Below are positions 34,129 to 43,105 of a DNA stretch of 64,000 nt, piece by piece. The stretch comes from Ezakiella massiliensis. GTDB lineage: Bacteria > Bacillota > Clostridia > Tissierellales > Peptoniphilaceae. A program made the translations under genes and the position numbers. The notes below the pieces were generated by a model. That model ran no database searches. It was not told the origin of the DNA and was given only the letters and a program-made list of their open reading frames with translations. Position 1 is the first letter of the stretch. Every line of letters begins with the position of its first letter. The stretch covers positions 1,426,001 through 1,490,000 of the forward strand of contig NZ_LT635475.1 of the NCBI RefSeq assembly GCF_900120165.1, in the 5' to 3' direction.

Positions 34129-35131
34129 TATTAGACAGACCCTAGAGGCAAACGAACACAAAATTCTCTCGCCCTACGCCTGTTTCTCAGACACGGCAAG
34201 GCGTGATAGGGAAGAGGAAAAGTGTTCCATTAGGACAGATTTTCAAAGGGACAGGGATAGGATTTTGCATTCAAAATCTTTTAGGAGATTAAAACACAAG
34301 ACGCAAGTCTATATTGCTCCAGCTGGCGACCATTTTAGGACCAGGCTTACTCACACCCTTGAGGTTGCACAAATCGGTCGGACTATTGCCAGGGCCCTTG
34401 GACTAAACGAGGACCTGACAGAGGCCATTGCTTTGGGCCACGATCTTGGCCACACGCCCTTTGGCCACAGCGGAGAAAATGTATTAAATACAATTAGCAA
34501 GTATGAATTCAAACACAATTTGCATTCACTTCGAGTGGTTGAATTTATCGAGCCCCACAAAAATTTTCGTGGGCTAAATCTTACCAAGGAAGTCCGTGAC
34601 GGCATCAAGAACCATTCGGGCGATGGCAAAGCGGCGACTTTGGAGGGCAAGATAATTAAATTTGCAGATAGGATTGCCTATATAAATCATGATATAGACG
34701 ACTCAATTCGAGCTGGATTTTTAAAAAACGAAGACATCCCTAAGGAAATTTCTGAAGTTTTGGGCAACAATCCCAGCGACAGGATCGATTACCTGGTCAA
34801 GGATATTATAAAAAATTCATACGGCAAGGACGATATTTTGATGTCCGACCCAACATTAGAGGCCATGCTGAGTCTCCGGGCTTTTATGTTTAAAAATGTC
34901 TACCAAGACGAGAGGTCATCCGTTCAAGGAGAAAAAATATTTAATCTCCTGGAAGCTCTTTACAAACATTACAAGTCTCATCCAGAAGACATGGGCGACC
35001 ATTTAAAAATTTACGACCATGACGAAGATATAGATAGGATTGTTACAGATTATGTGGCTGGTATGACAGACCAATTTGCCATTGAAAAGTTTAAGGAATT
35101 ATTTTTACCAACGAGTTTTAGAAGGGTTTAA
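34121..35131 (+). CDS. dgt: Deoxyguanosinetriphosphate triphosphohydrolase-like HD protein
   Basis: About 336 residues from GTG 34121, overlapping ppsR by eight bases, with GAGGT as ribosome site; an upstream TTG frame from 34091 is rejected. The HD-domain residues are visible in RTRLTHTLEVAQI, then LGHDLGHTPFGHSGE, and later IIKFADRIAYINHD. The N-terminal SDTARRDREE and HSKSFRRLKHKTQV are typical of the bacterial dGTPase-like family. It hydrolyses dNTPs to nucleoside and triphosphate. The gene sits between ppsR and dnaG, a common place in clostridia. Confidence 0.92.
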   Translation: MTNIRQTLEANEHKILSPYACFSDTARRDREEEKCSIRTDFQRDRDRILHSKSFRRLKHKTQVYIAPAGDHFRTRLTHTLEVAQIGRTIARALGLNEDLTEAIALGHDLGHTPFGHSGENVLNTISKYEFKHNLHSLRVVEFIEPHKNFRGLNLTKEVRDGIKNHSGDGKAATLEGKIIKFADRIAYINHDIDDSIRAGFLKNEDIPKEISEVLGNNPSDRIDYLVKDIIKNSYGKDDILMSDPTLEAMLSLRAFMFKNVYQDERSSVQGEKIFNLLEALYKHYKSHPEDMGDHLKIYDHDEDIDRIVTDYVAGMTDQFAIEKFKELFLPTSFRRV

Positions 35132-35134
35132 AAA

Positions 35135-36859
35135 ATGCGTATTTCAGAAGATACAATCGAAAAAATTAAAGATGCAAACGATATTGTCGACTTTATTGGC
35201 TCTTACGTTTCCTTAAAGAAACGAGGTCAATCCTATGTCGGCCTCTGCCCCTTTCATGGAGAAAAGACCCCGTCATTTACGGTCACTCCATCATTGGGAA
35301 TTTTTAAGTGCTTTGGCTGCGGAGAATCGGGCGATGTGATTGGATTTTTGATGAAGTATGAAAACTTGGACTTCAATGAAGCCATCAGAGTTTTGGCAGA
35401 CCGAGCCCGGATTCCCTTGGAAGAATATTCAGCGGTCCCAATGCCGAGGATCGATGACAATTATTATGAAATCCACAGGGAGGCGGCATATTTTTACTTA
35501 GATCAACTTTTTAAATCGCCAGTGGCAATGGCCTATTTAAAAAATAGAAATATTACGCCAGCCACAGCCAAACGCTTTGGCTTAGGTTACGCGCCCGACT
35601 CTTGGTCGGCCCTCAAGGATTATCTCATTGCCAAGGGTTACAGGGAAGACGAACTTTTAAAGGCAAATTTAATTGGCAAGAGCGAAAAAACTGGAAACAC
35701 TTATGACCTCTTTAGGTCACGCTTGGTTTTTCCGATTATAGATTTAAAAAAACGCGTATGCGGTTTTAGCGGGCGGATTATTGGTGAAGGCGAACCCAAA
35801 TACTACAACTCCAGAGATAGCCTGGAATTTACCAAGGGCAACATGCTTTTTGGTTTAAATCTGGTCCAGCAAAATACAAAACGCGACAAGATTATGTTGG
35901 TCGAAGGCAATATCGATGTAGTAAAACTCCACCAAATGGGTATTAATTACGTAGTAGCAGCACTTGGTACGGCCTTTACTGAAAGACAGGCCCAACTCTT
36001 GAAGCGTTTTGGCAACGAAGTTTACTTGTGTCTAGACGGAGACAGTGCAGGGAAATCTGCAACCCTAAGGGACATAGAAATTTTGCAAAACCAAGGAGTA
36101 AGTCCAAAAATAATTTCTATACCAGGCGGCCTGGACCCAGACGACTATGTAAATACTTATGGGGTTGACGGTTTTAAAGCGCTTTTGTTAGCTGCCAAGT
36201 CGCCTTTTGAATTTGTAATCGACTATAGTCTGGAGGGCAAGGACCTGGATAGGCACGATGACTTTATAAATTTTGTGCAATCGGTTTTGGATTTTATAAA
36301 AAAAGTTCCCGATCCGATCTCAAGAGACGTTTATATAAAACACCTGTCCAAGACTTATGACATTAGCATGGACGCCATCAGGGAAGAATTTACATCCCTT
36401 ACCAAGGTCGAGGAGGACAGCGAAAGCGATTTTACAATTCCACGGGCCGAGAACAAGTGGCCCCGCCTTTTGATAAATGTAATGGTAACTGAAAAGGCCA
36501 ACGCCCTTTACCTTGACAATATGGGTATAGGCGATATGCTGGCTGAAAACAATGTAAAATACCTTTATGATTTGATCTTAAAAATCTACCAGACAGAAGA
36601 TGTAATTGACATTGACGAACTGAAAAATATTCTGGACCAAGAGGGCAGGATAAATACAAAGCAATTATTCTGGCTGCAAAAGTTGGATTTAACTGCCAAG
36701 GAAACTGAAAAAATGTTAAGCGATATTTACCGCCAGGTCAAGGCTGCCAGCGAGTACAAGCGTACTGGCAAGCTGGTAGACGAAATTGATTCGGCGGACA
36801 ATATAGATGATGCGATGAAGCTTTTGGAAGAGCTTGATAAGATGCATGAAAGGAAATGA
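35135..36859 (+). CDS. dnaG: DNA primase DnaG
   Basis: 574 residues. The N-terminal zinc finger is [15 protein letters not shown] followed by [17 protein letters not shown]. The RNA polymerase core includes [14 protein letters not shown] and NMLFGLN, and the TOPRIM acidic residues lie in [10 protein letters not shown] and [11 protein letters not shown]. The C-terminal helicase-binding part (about 430-574) is poorly conserved, as usual. It makes primers for lagging-strand synthesis. It lies three bases after dgt and just before rpoD, the classic macromolecular-synthesis arrangement. Confidence 0.96.
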   Translation: MRISEDTIEKIKDANDIVDFIGSYVSLKKRGQSYVGLCPFHGEKTPSFTVTPSLGIFKCFGCGESGDVIGFLMKYENLDFNEAIRVLADRARIPLEEYSAVPMPRIDDNYYEIHREAAYFYLDQLFKSPVAMAYLKNRNITPATAKRFGLGYAPDSWSALKDYLIAKGYREDELLKANLIGKSEKTGNTYDLFRSRLVFPIIDLKKRVCGFSGRIIGEGEPKYYNSRDSLEFTKGNMLFGLNLVQQNTKRDKIMLVEGNIDVVKLHQMGINYVVAALGTAFTERQAQLLKRFGNEVYLCLDGDSAGKSATLRDIEILQNQGVSPKIISIPGGLDPDDYVNTYGVDGFKALLLAAKSPFEFVIDYSLEGKDLDRHDDFINFVQSVLDFIKKVPDPISRDVYIKHLSKTYDISMDAIREEFTSLTKVEEDSESDFTIPRAENKWPRLLINVMVTEKANALYLDNMGIGDMLAENNVKYLYDLILKIYQTEDVIDIDELKNILDQEGRINTKQLFWLQKLDLTAKETEKMLSDIYRQVKAASEYKRTGKLVDEIDSADNIDDAMKLLEELDKMHERK

Positions 36860-36863
36860 TATA

Positions 36864-37979
36864 GTGCAAAATATACAAAAACAAAAATCTTTAATGGAAT
36901 CTCTGCTATTTTTGTTTGAGGCTGGAACAAAGACGGGCCATGTCACCTACAATGACATCAACGAAAATCTATCGTCTTTTGAGCTGGAAGTCTGGCAGAT
37001 TGAAAAAATTTACAATCAGATGGCAGCTCTCAAGATTGAAATAACAGACGAAGAGTCTTATTCAGTCGGCATTGTTCCAAAAGAAAAGGCCGAGGATAAA
37101 AAAGCCCATAGCAAAAAAGCAATCAAGGAATCCGAAGTTCAAAAGGGAGCCAAGGTTGACGACCCTGTTAGGATGTACTTAAAAGAAATTGGTAAGGTCG
37201 ACCTCCTCACCATGGACGAGGAAATTGAACTTGCCAAGCGTATTGAAGCTGGTGACGAATCGGCCAAGGCTGAATTGGCAGAGGCCAATCTCCGCTTGGT
37301 TGTAAGTATAGCTAAAAGATATATCAATCGTGGCATGCCGTTTTTGGATTTGATTCAAGAGGGCAATCTGGGTCTCATGAGGGCTGTTGAAAAGTTTGAA
37401 TACCAAAAGGGCTTTAAATTTTCAACTTATGCGACTTGGTGGATTAGGCAGGCCATCACTCGTGCCATTGCTGACCAAGCTAGGACCATTAGGATTCCTG
37501 TCCACATGGTTGAAACCATCAATAGGCTCCTCAGAGTTGAGAGGTCACTGGTCCAAGAATTGGGCCGCGAACCGACTCCAGAGGAAGTCGCCAAGGAAAT
37601 GAATATAGATGTTGAAAGGGTCAGGGAAATTCAAAAAATTGCCCAAGAACCTGTCAGCCTTGAAACTCCAATTGGCGAAGAAGAAGACTCGCACTTAGGC
37701 GATTTTATTCCTGATGAAGACATCCCTAGTCCACAGGAATCTGCAACCAATACCATGCTTCGCGAGGAACTTTTCTCTACACTCTCACTTTTAACTGAGC
37801 GTGAGCAAAAGGTCATCCGCCTCCGCTTTGGCCTGGATGATGGCAAGGTGAGAACGCTTGAGGAAGTTGGCAAGGTCTTTGACGTTACCAGAGAGCGGAT
37901 CAGACAAATCGAAGCCAAGGCCCTGCGCAAGCTCCGCCATCCAAAACGCAGCGAAAAATTGAAAGACTTTTTAGAATAA
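36864..37979 (+). CDS. rpoD: RNA polymerase primary sigma factor
   Basis: About 371 residues from GTG 36864, chosen because AAAGGA lies about 10 bases upstream; ATG 36846 (inside dnaG) is an alternative. Region 1.1-like sequence occupies the first 90 residues, then [17 protein letters not shown] (1.2). Region 2 has [20 protein letters not shown] and [20 protein letters not shown], and region 4 ends with [19 protein letters not shown]. Region 2.4/4.2 residues are standard, consistent with the many TTGACA/TATAAT-like promoters seen in this window. It overlaps trmK by one base. Confidence 0.96.
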   Translation: MQNIQKQKSLMESLLFLFEAGTKTGHVTYNDINENLSSFELEVWQIEKIYNQMAALKIEITDEESYSVGIVPKEKAEDKKAHSKKAIKESEVQKGAKVDDPVRMYLKEIGKVDLLTMDEEIELAKRIEAGDESAKAELAEANLRLVVSIAKRYINRGMPFLDLIQEGNLGLMRAVEKFEYQKGFKFSTYATWWIRQAITRAIADQARTIRIPVHMVETINRLLRVERSLVQELGREPTPEEVAKEMNIDVERVREIQKIAQEPVSLETPIGEEEDSHLGDFIPDEDIPSPQESATNTMLREELFSTLSLLTEREQKVIRLRFGLDDGKVRTLEEVGKVFDVTRERIRQIEAKALRKLRHPKRSEKLKDFLE

Positions 37980-38638
37980 TGGATAGACTAGAACAGATAG
38001 TTGACCTGATTGAGTTCGAGGAATGCCTAGCCGATGTCGGTTGCGACCACGGCTATGTGGGCCTCGAACTTTTTAAAAAAGGCAAGATAAAAAAACTAAT
38101 AGCGACGGATATTTCTGCCGACTGCTTAGAAAAATCCAATCTTTTATTTGCAGACAAGCCCTACGATTACGAGGGCAGAGTGGGCGATGGCCTTAAGCCA
38201 ATTGAATATGGAGAAGTGGACGCCCTTGTAATTGCAGGTATGGGCGGAGATTTGATTGCAAAGATCGTCTGCGCGGACGAGGAGAAAACCAAATCCCTAA
38301 AGAAATTTATAATCCAACCTATGACCGAGCCCAAAAAGGTTAGAAAAACTTTTTACGACCTGGGCTTTACCCGGACTCACGATTTAATTGTCAAGGAGAA
38401 AAAGCACTATTATTTTGTAATGGTCTTTGAATTACTGGACACAAAGGACCAGGCCGAAGAAGATTATACTTATACAAGACTGTTGCAGGCCCATCCCCTT
38501 TTTAAAGATTATATAAGGCATGAGATAAGAAAAAGAAAAAATATTATAAATGAAATAAAAACCAAGAGTGGCAAGGATAACGCTGCCATTATAGAAAAAG
38601 AAAATGAGATAAAGGAGCTAGAGCGTTTTGAAAATTAA
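37979..38638 (+). CDS. trmK: tRNA (adenine-22-N1)-methyltransferase TrmK
   Basis: 219 residues. SAM-binding motif LADVGCDHGYVGLELFK, then ATDISADCLEKS and GRVGDGLKPIEYGEVD. The family signature IAGMGGDLIAKIV and LKKFIIQPMTEPKKVRKTFYD follow. It methylates A22 in a subset of tRNAs and is essential in some Gram-positives. The position between rpoD and the Nif3-like gene matches Bacillus yqfN. The C-terminus is a lysine/glutamate-rich helix, which overlaps the next start by 11 bases. Confidence 0.94.
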   Translation: MDRLEQIVDLIEFEECLADVGCDHGYVGLELFKKGKIKKLIATDISADCLEKSNLLFADKPYDYEGRVGDGLKPIEYGEVDALVIAGMGGDLIAKIVCADEEKTKSLKKFIIQPMTEPKKVRKTFYDLGFTRTHDLIVKEKKHYYFVMVFELLDTKDQAEEDYTYTRLLQAHPLFKDYIRHEIRKRKNIINEIKTKSGKDNAAIIEKENEIKELERFEN

Positions 38639-39389
38639 AGATGCCATTAATAAAATTGAAGAGAAATTTCCATTGTTCACCCAATCATCTTGGGACAACA
38701 GCGGAATTCAAGTGGGCGATTTGGACGCAGACCTCAAGGGCATTTACATCTGTATGGACGCAGAAGTGGCCAATGTAAAAGAGGCTATCGACTTGGGGGC
38801 AAATTTAATTCTTGCCCACCATCCCTTTATATTTTCTGGGATAAAGTCCCTGGTCAAGGGAGATTTTTCCTACGAGATTATTGACCTGGCTATTAAAAAT
38901 GATCTCACCATTTACGCCTGCCACACGCCCTTTGACGCAAGTGCAGAGGGGATGAAGGCAACTCCGCTTTTAAAGATGGCAAAGAGCGTTGACTACGATT
39001 TTGTCGATGAAGAAGACCAGACCTTTGGCGTAGTGATGGAGACAAATAATCAAAGCTTAGAGGAAATTGAGGACGTAATTAAAGTTGCATTATCAAAATA
39101 CAAGCTGGCTGATATCACTAGAATTTACCAGGCAAATGATAAACCCATAAATCGCATTGCCTATATGGGAGGGTCCGGCGCATCATATATTGGAGCTGCT
39201 GCAGCCAAGGGAGCTGACCTTTATATAACTGGAGATGTCAAATACCACGACGCCCAGCTGGCAAAAAGATTAGACCTAAATTTAATCGACCTGGGCCACG
39301 ACCAAAGCGAAATGCACTTTGTGGATATAATGGCTGAGTATTTAAAAGATTTTTCCAATGTCCACAAGACTTACAAAACCTTTCGCTAA
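38628..39389 (+). CDS. Nif3-like dinuclear metal-centre protein
   Basis: 253 residues from TTG 38628, with AAAGGAG at 38611-38617. Metal ligands lie in ILAHHPFIFSGIKSL and ACHTPFDAS, and the C-terminal half gives TGDVKYHDAQLAK and LIDLGHDQSE. It lacks the extra central domain that lengthens Bacillus YqfO to about 370 residues, and so resembles the shorter Nif3 type. The family has been linked to GTP cyclohydrolase-like folds and genome stability; activity is not established. It follows trmK, as in Bacillus. Confidence 0.92.
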   Translation: MKIKDAINKIEEKFPLFTQSSWDNSGIQVGDLDADLKGIYICMDAEVANVKEAIDLGANLILAHHPFIFSGIKSLVKGDFSYEIIDLAIKNDLTIYACHTPFDASAEGMKATPLLKMAKSVDYDFVDEEDQTFGVVMETNNQSLEEIEDVIKVALSKYKLADITRIYQANDKPINRIAYMGGSGASYIGAAAAKGADLYITGDVKYHDAQLAKRLDLNLIDLGHDQSEMHFVDIMAEYLKDFSNVHKTYKTFR

Positions 39390-39418
39390 TTGAAAAATAA
39401 AGATAAAAATGTTATAAT
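39390..39418 (+). promoter_or_regulatory. Sigma-A promoter of rnpB
   Basis: TTGAAA (39390-39395), a 17-base spacer, and TATAAT (39413-39418) preceded by TGT, an extended -10. The predicted start falls at the base of P1 of RNase P RNA, near 39425. The -35 begins at the last base of the preceding coding sequence. Confidence 0.88.
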
Positions 39419-39424
39419 AAAAAT

Positions 39425-39748
39425 GTAAATCAGACAGTTGCTATTTATAGAGGAAAGTCCGTGCTCCACAGAGCGAGGGTGCCGGGTAACACCCGGTGGT
39501 GGCGACACTAAGGACAGTGCAACAGAGAGATACCGCCGCTTATGCGGTAAGGGTGGAAAGGCGAGGTAAGAGCTCACCAGCGATTAGGCGACTAATCGGC
39601 TATGCAAACCCCATCCGGAGCAAAACTGAAGCGACACAAAATTGCCGCTGCTCGTGGCAAGTCGAGAATGGTAGGTTGCTAGAGGTATTAGGTAACTAAT
39701 ATCCAAGACAGATAACTGTCTAATACAGAACACGGCTTATAGATTTAC
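39425..39748 (+). ncRNA. rnpB: RNase P RNA
   Basis: 324 bases. P1 is GTAAATC (39425-39431) with GATTTAC (39742-39748). Universally conserved parts are visible: GAGGAAAGTCCGTGCTCCAC near the 5' end, the ATGCAAACCCC region in the middle, and ACAGAACACGGCTTATAG before the 3' P1 strand. This is the catalytic RNA that removes 5' leaders from tRNA precursors. The plan looks like bacterial type A rather than the Bacillus type B, but I have not folded it fully. Confidence 0.95.
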
Positions 39749-39754
39749 CGAGAG

Positions 39755-39777
39755 AGGACCCGTAGGGTCCTTTTTTG
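39755..39777 (+). terminator. Terminator of rnpB
   Basis: AGGACCC (39755-39761), loop GTA, GGGTCCT (39765-39771), then a T run. It directly follows the 3' end of the RNA. Confidence 0.92.
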
Positions 39778-39832
39778 CTTTAGGAAAAAATTTGCGGTTA
39801 ATTTCGTGTTAAATTCGCTATATTCTTTTGAA

Positions 39833-39893
39833 AAACTAAAAAATACGCGAAGCGTTGTAGCGGCCGATTCATTTCGGCCATATTTTTTAGTTT
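39833..39893. repeat. GTAG-hairpin (REP-like) element inside 13-base perfect arms
   Basis: The core is GTAG (39857-39860), C, GGCCGA (39862-39867), loop TTCATT, TCGGCC (39874-39879). It lies between AAACTAAAAAATA (39833-39845) and its exact reverse complement TATTTTTTAGTTT (39881-39893). The 39780-40327 interval is otherwise non-coding; it also holds a second GTAG hairpin, a direct repeat, further hairpins and the promoter of the next gene. Confidence 0.7.
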
Positions 39894-39964
39894 ATTTCAC
39901 TTCGAAGCCCTAGCCCAAGAGACGAGCCTCGAAATTTCCTCGCAAATTAATGATAAATGAAATA

Positions 39965-39985
39965 TCTCAACCTACAAAAATTCAT
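39965..39985 (+). repeat. Short direct repeat, copy 1 (copy 2 at 40237-40257)
   Basis: TCTCAACCTACAAAAATTCA, plus T, matches 40237-40257 at 19 of 21 positions, in the same orientation 272 bases apart. The two copies bracket the GTAG hairpin at 40056 and the nested hairpins at 40160-40225. It may mark a duplication or repeat insertion. Confidence 0.5.
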
Positions 39986-40055
39986 CAACTTTTTCTAAAA
40001 AAACAATAAGATTAACTGAATGGTATTAAAAATATAAATATTGATAAGCACGTAC

Positions 40056-40078
40056 GTAGGGGCTACTTTATGTAGCCC
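40056..40078. repeat. GTAG-hairpin (REP-like) element, no outer arms
   Basis: GTAG (40056-40059), then GGGCTAC (40060-40066), TTTAT, GTAGCCC (40072-40078). A perfect seven-base stem with the same TTTAT loop as the copies at 23435 and 42960. Unlike those, no outer inverted arms are visible. Confidence 0.7.
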
Positions 40079-40159
40079 GAAAAGTCTCGCTCCAAAAGTT
40101 AAAAAATAACAAAAAATTTTGTTTGATTGGATGCAACAATCTGAGGAGAATGTGGCCCG

Positions 40160-40225
40160 AAAAATGCTGATCGCATCTTGTATGCGTGAGGCATTTTTTA
40201 ATTGCTGAGGCTCTACTACGCCTCA
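40160..40225. repeat. Nested and adjacent hairpins
   Basis: AAAAATGC (40160-40167) pairs with GCATTTTT (40191-40198) and encloses CGCAT-CTTGT-ATGCG (40172-40186). A second hairpin, TGAGGC (40206-40211) with GCCTCA (40220-40225), follows at once. The nested plan, an inner stem inside unrelated T/A-rich arms, is like that of the GTAG elements, but the GTAG word is missing from this one. Confidence 0.5.
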
Positions 40226-40279
40226 TTCCTAAAAAGTCTCAAGCTACAAAAATTCATAAATTTAAACCCCAATCTTTTC

Positions 40280-40308
40280 TTGTATATGCTATCCCTTTAT
40301 GATAGAAT
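40280..40308 (+). promoter_or_regulatory. Promoter of the HAD/PAP2 gene pair
   Basis: TTGTAT (40280-40285), a 17-base spacer, and TAGAAT (40303-40308) preceded by TGA (extended -10), 20 bases before the ATG. Confidence 0.65.
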
Positions 40309-40327
40309 ATTTTTTAAGGAGGATTTT

Positions 40328-41077
40328 ATGATTTACGTATTTTTTGACCTTGATGAGACTTTGATTGAGACTATCAAGACCAATGATGATATATATAAGA
40401 ATGTTAGACGGGCTATTGGCATTCAAATGTCTGAAGTGAATTTTAAAAAAGAACTGAGGACGATTTTGAGGAAAAATATGCTAAGGCACATGGATTTTGT
40501 GGTGAACGAATCCGTGGGCATTGATCCTATTGATTTTTATTTTGAGGACGGCGACACTTATGGCTACGGCGACCTACAAGGCTTTAAGGACAGCGTCTAC
40601 AGGGACTTTGCTGATCACTTGGGAGTGGACTTTGACCGCGCGGCTTTTGAAGAAGCCTTTCATAAGGGTGGCGACATGTACACTGAGACCAAGCCTGGCA
40701 TTTTGGAGGCTGTGTCCTACATTAGGCACTATGCTAAGACTGGAATTATAACCAACGGGACCAAGGCTGCCCAGCGGAAAAAAATAAAAGCCTGCGGGGC
40801 TGAAAAATATTTTGATAATATATTTGTTTCAGGCGAGTACGAGGTTGGCAAGCCTGACCCTAGATTTTATAAAAAAATTATAGAAGAAACTGGATGCGAT
40901 GTTGAAAATTCCTTTATGGTTGGCGATAATATCCAATCGGATTATTTTGGATCTCTGGCTGTGGGTTTAAATCCAATTTTTTTCTCCGACCAAAAGGTTA
41001 ATTACGATGTCGTAAGGGCGACGACCGCTGAGGAAATCCTCGACATAGTTAAGCCGGTTTTATTTTCCAAGGAATAG
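40328..41077 (+). CDS. HAD-superfamily hydrolase
   Basis: 249 residues from ATG 40328 with AAGGAGG; a longer frame from 40202 runs through hairpins and is rejected. HAD motif I is FFDLDETLIE (nucleophile Asp), motif II ITNGTKAAQ, motif III Lys in VGKPDPRFYKK and motif IV MVGDNIQSDYFG. A helical cap of about 100 residues sits between motifs I and II. It resembles YjjG-like nucleotidase or haloacid phosphatases; the substrate cannot be assigned. It is paired with a PAP2 phosphatase four bases downstream. Confidence 0.85.
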   Translation: MIYVFFDLDETLIETIKTNDDIYKNVRRAIGIQMSEVNFKKELRTILRKNMLRHMDFVVNESVGIDPIDFYFEDGDTYGYGDLQGFKDSVYRDFADHLGVDFDRAAFEEAFHKGGDMYTETKPGILEAVSYIRHYAKTGIITNGTKAAQRKKIKACGAEKYFDNIFVSGEYEVGKPDPRFYKKIIEETGCDVENSFMVGDNIQSDYFGSLAVGLNPIFFSDQKVNYDVVRATTAEEILDIVKPVLFSKE

Positions 41078-41081
41078 ATTT

Positions 41082-41711
41082 ATGAAGGATTACAAAGCTT
41101 ATTCGAAAGTGTTAATCGGCCTCTTGGTGTTTTTTGCTCTTATGGCGACCTTGGTGGTCTTTGGATTAACGAATGACTTGGACCATGATTTTGGTCAGGC
41201 TTTTTTGCTAAAAAGCCCGGGAGCTTTTAAAATCGTAAAGGCCTTTACATCTTTGTTCAATCCACTGATGGCAACTGGGATAGGCATAGTCATTACCCTT
41301 ATATTTTTTGCCTGCAAAAAGTTTTGGCAGGGAGCCCTTGTCGGTTTGTCTTTGGGGATTGGGGCCTTGGTGAATTTTTTAGCCAAGATTTTAATCAGGA
41401 TGGAGAGACCTGCTTATAAACTAATTGACGAAGCTGGCTTTAGTTTTCCTAGTGGTCACTCAAATGCGGCCGCGGCGATTTCTGTTGCTCTAATGCTCGT
41501 AGTAGAAAATTCTAAAATAGACGCCAGGACCAAACGAATTTTAAAATTCCTCTTAGGCCTTTTTATGTTTGCCATGGCCATGAGCAGGATTATGGTGGGT
41601 GTACACTTTTTGTCAGACATTTTGGCCGGCCTCAGTCTGGGTGCAGCGAGTGCTTTGGCCATTTACATGGGCATTTATAAATTTAAAAATAGGACCCAGG
41701 CAAAAAGTTAA
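41082..41711 (+). CDS. PAP2-family membrane phosphatase
   Basis: 209 residues with about six membrane spans. The three phosphatase motifs are complete: KILIRMERP (KxxxxxxRP), FPSGHSNAAAA, and SRIMVGVHFLSD (SRxxxxxHxxxD). Such enzymes dephosphorylate lipid phosphates, for example undecaprenyl pyrophosphate, phosphatidic acid or phosphatidylglycerol phosphate. It is co-transcribed with a HAD phosphatase, but any shared pathway is unclear. This is a second PAP2 domain in the window, besides the one fused to the dgkA-like gene. Confidence 0.9.
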   Translation: MKDYKAYSKVLIGLLVFFALMATLVVFGLTNDLDHDFGQAFLLKSPGAFKIVKAFTSLFNPLMATGIGIVITLIFFACKKFWQGALVGLSLGIGALVNFLAKILIRMERPAYKLIDEAGFSFPSGHSNAAAAISVALMLVVENSKIDARTKRILKFLLGLFMFAMAMSRIMVGVHFLSDILAGLSLGAASALAIYMGIYKFKNRTQAKS

Positions 41712-41727
41712 AAGGCCCTTGTTTTTC

Positions 41728-41756
41728 TTTACTAAAGTTATAATAAATGGTATAAT
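41728..41756 (+). promoter_or_regulatory. Promoter of homoserine dehydrogenase
   Basis: TTTACT (41728-41733), a 17-base spacer, and TATAAT (41751-41756) preceded by TGG (extended). A second TATAAT lies at 41739-41744, so two overlapping promoters are possible. The start codon is 18 bases downstream of the second -10, so that leader would be short. Confidence 0.65.
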
Positions 41757-41774
41757 TATTTGCAGAGGTGGACT

Positions 41775-42947
41775 ATGAAAATTGCTTTGCTCGGCTATGG
41801 GAATATTGGTTCTGGTGTTTACACCGTCCTTCAAAACCATACTGACAATTTTGAAATAAAAAAAATCCTGGTAAAACACGACCGAACCGGCGAACTCTTT
41901 ACCAGGAATTTTGATGAGATTTTATCTGATGAATTTATTGAAACCATTGTCGATACAATGAGCGACGACCAGGCGTCTTATGAATATGTGACTGCGGCCA
42001 TGAAGGCTGGAAAAAATGTGGTCACTTCAAATAAGGAGCTCGTGAGCAGATATTTGAAAGAACTTCTGGACCTGGCTGAGGAAAACGGAGTAATATTTTT
42101 GTTTGAATCCACAGTCGGCGCTGGCATCCCTTGGATTGATATGATGAACGAGTACAAGCAGATAAATAAGATCGACGAAGTCTTTGGTTGCATGAATGGG
42201 ACTACAAACTTTATTTTGGATCTTATGAAAAAAGACGGGATCGATTTTGAAGAGGCCCTATTAAAATCCAGAATGCTTAGATACCAAGAGCCAGATTATT
42301 TTGACGACATCTCGGGCGTGGACTCCAGAAACAAACTGGCAATTTCGTCCATGCTTGCTTTTAACATAAAATTAAATCCAGACGACATACCGACTTATGG
42401 TATACAAAATATTAGAAATCTGGATTTTGGATTTTTTGAAAGGCACAAGCTTACACCCAAGCTCATGTCCTATGCCTGCATAGACAACAATCGGATAGCG
42501 GCCATTGTCGCCCCAGTTCTTTATAAAAATGAAAGACTAAGGTCCAATGTTGGCGGTAACAACAACCTGCTGGGCTTTACAGGAGACGTGGTTGGCAACA
42601 TTCAAATCATAGGCGAGGGCGCGGGCAAATTTTCCGCAGCCAACGGCATAGTCCTTGACTTGTACAGAGTTTTAAATAAAAAACCATCACCACATTTTGA
42701 AGTTGGCGATGCAACAGTGGATGAAACCATAGTTTCCTATAAATTTTATTTTTCCTTTGATCAAACCAGTTATAAAATCGAAAGAATCCTGCTTCCATAC
42801 GTACATTCCATTTACGAAACAGCAGATTCTTTTATTCTAACAACCAGGACCATCGGTTTGGATACCTGTTTGGAATTGTTGTGGAAAATTGAACAAACGG
42901 ACGAAAGATTCTTTTTTGCCATATACGATGATCTAGATGTAATCTAG
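41775..42947 (+). CDS. hom: Homoserine dehydrogenase
   Basis: 390 residues without a C-terminal ACT domain, so shorter than the feedback-regulated form. NAD(P)-binding IALLGYGNIGSGVYTVL, then VVTSNKELVSRYLKEL with its conserved Lys, FESTVGAGIPWI and FGCMNGTTNFILDLM are all typical. It reduces aspartate semialdehyde to homoserine for threonine and methionine synthesis. No thr or met neighbours are seen and the gene is monocistronic. The ATG at 41775 with AGAGGTG is preferred over an earlier in-frame codon. Confidence 0.9.
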   Translation: MKIALLGYGNIGSGVYTVLQNHTDNFEIKKILVKHDRTGELFTRNFDEILSDEFIETIVDTMSDDQASYEYVTAAMKAGKNVVTSNKELVSRYLKELLDLAEENGVIFLFESTVGAGIPWIDMMNEYKQINKIDEVFGCMNGTTNFILDLMKKDGIDFEEALLKSRMLRYQEPDYFDDISGVDSRNKLAISSMLAFNIKLNPDDIPTYGIQNIRNLDFGFFERHKLTPKLMSYACIDNNRIAAIVAPVLYKNERLRSNVGGNNNLLGFTGDVVGNIQIIGEGAGKFSAANGIVLDLYRVLNKKPSPHFEVGDATVDETIVSYKFYFSFDQTSYKIERILLPYVHSIYETADSFILTTRTIGLDTCLELLWKIEQTDERFFFAIYDDLDVI

Positions 42948-42950
42948 GCG

Positions 42951-43021
42951 AAAAATCCCGTAGCGGTTGACTTTATGTCAACCAAGGATTTTTGAGGGAT
43001 CGACATTAAATTGACCTCTAC
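42951..43021. repeat. BIME-like inverted pair of GTAG-hairpin elements
   Basis: Unit 1: GTAG (42960-42963), C, GGTTGAC, TTTAT, GTCAACC (ends 42983), held in arms AAAAATCC (42951-42958) and GGATTTTT (42986-42993). Unit 2 is inverted: 42999-43021, whose complement reads GTAGAGGTCAATTTAATGTC. The two GTAG words point toward each other, the arrangement of bacterial interspersed mosaic elements. It directly follows the hom stop and may also serve as its terminator. Confidence 0.7.
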
Positions 43022-43105
43022 AAGGCAGAGCGATATAATAGCTGAATGTATTTATTATACGGATATTTTTAATTAAACAACGAAACAAAACAAAGGGGAA
43101 AAATT

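Noticed and set aside
39425..39748. Short reading frames within the rnpB region
   Set aside because: The sequence is clearly RNase P RNA with a promoter, P1 pairing and terminator; the frames are incidental.
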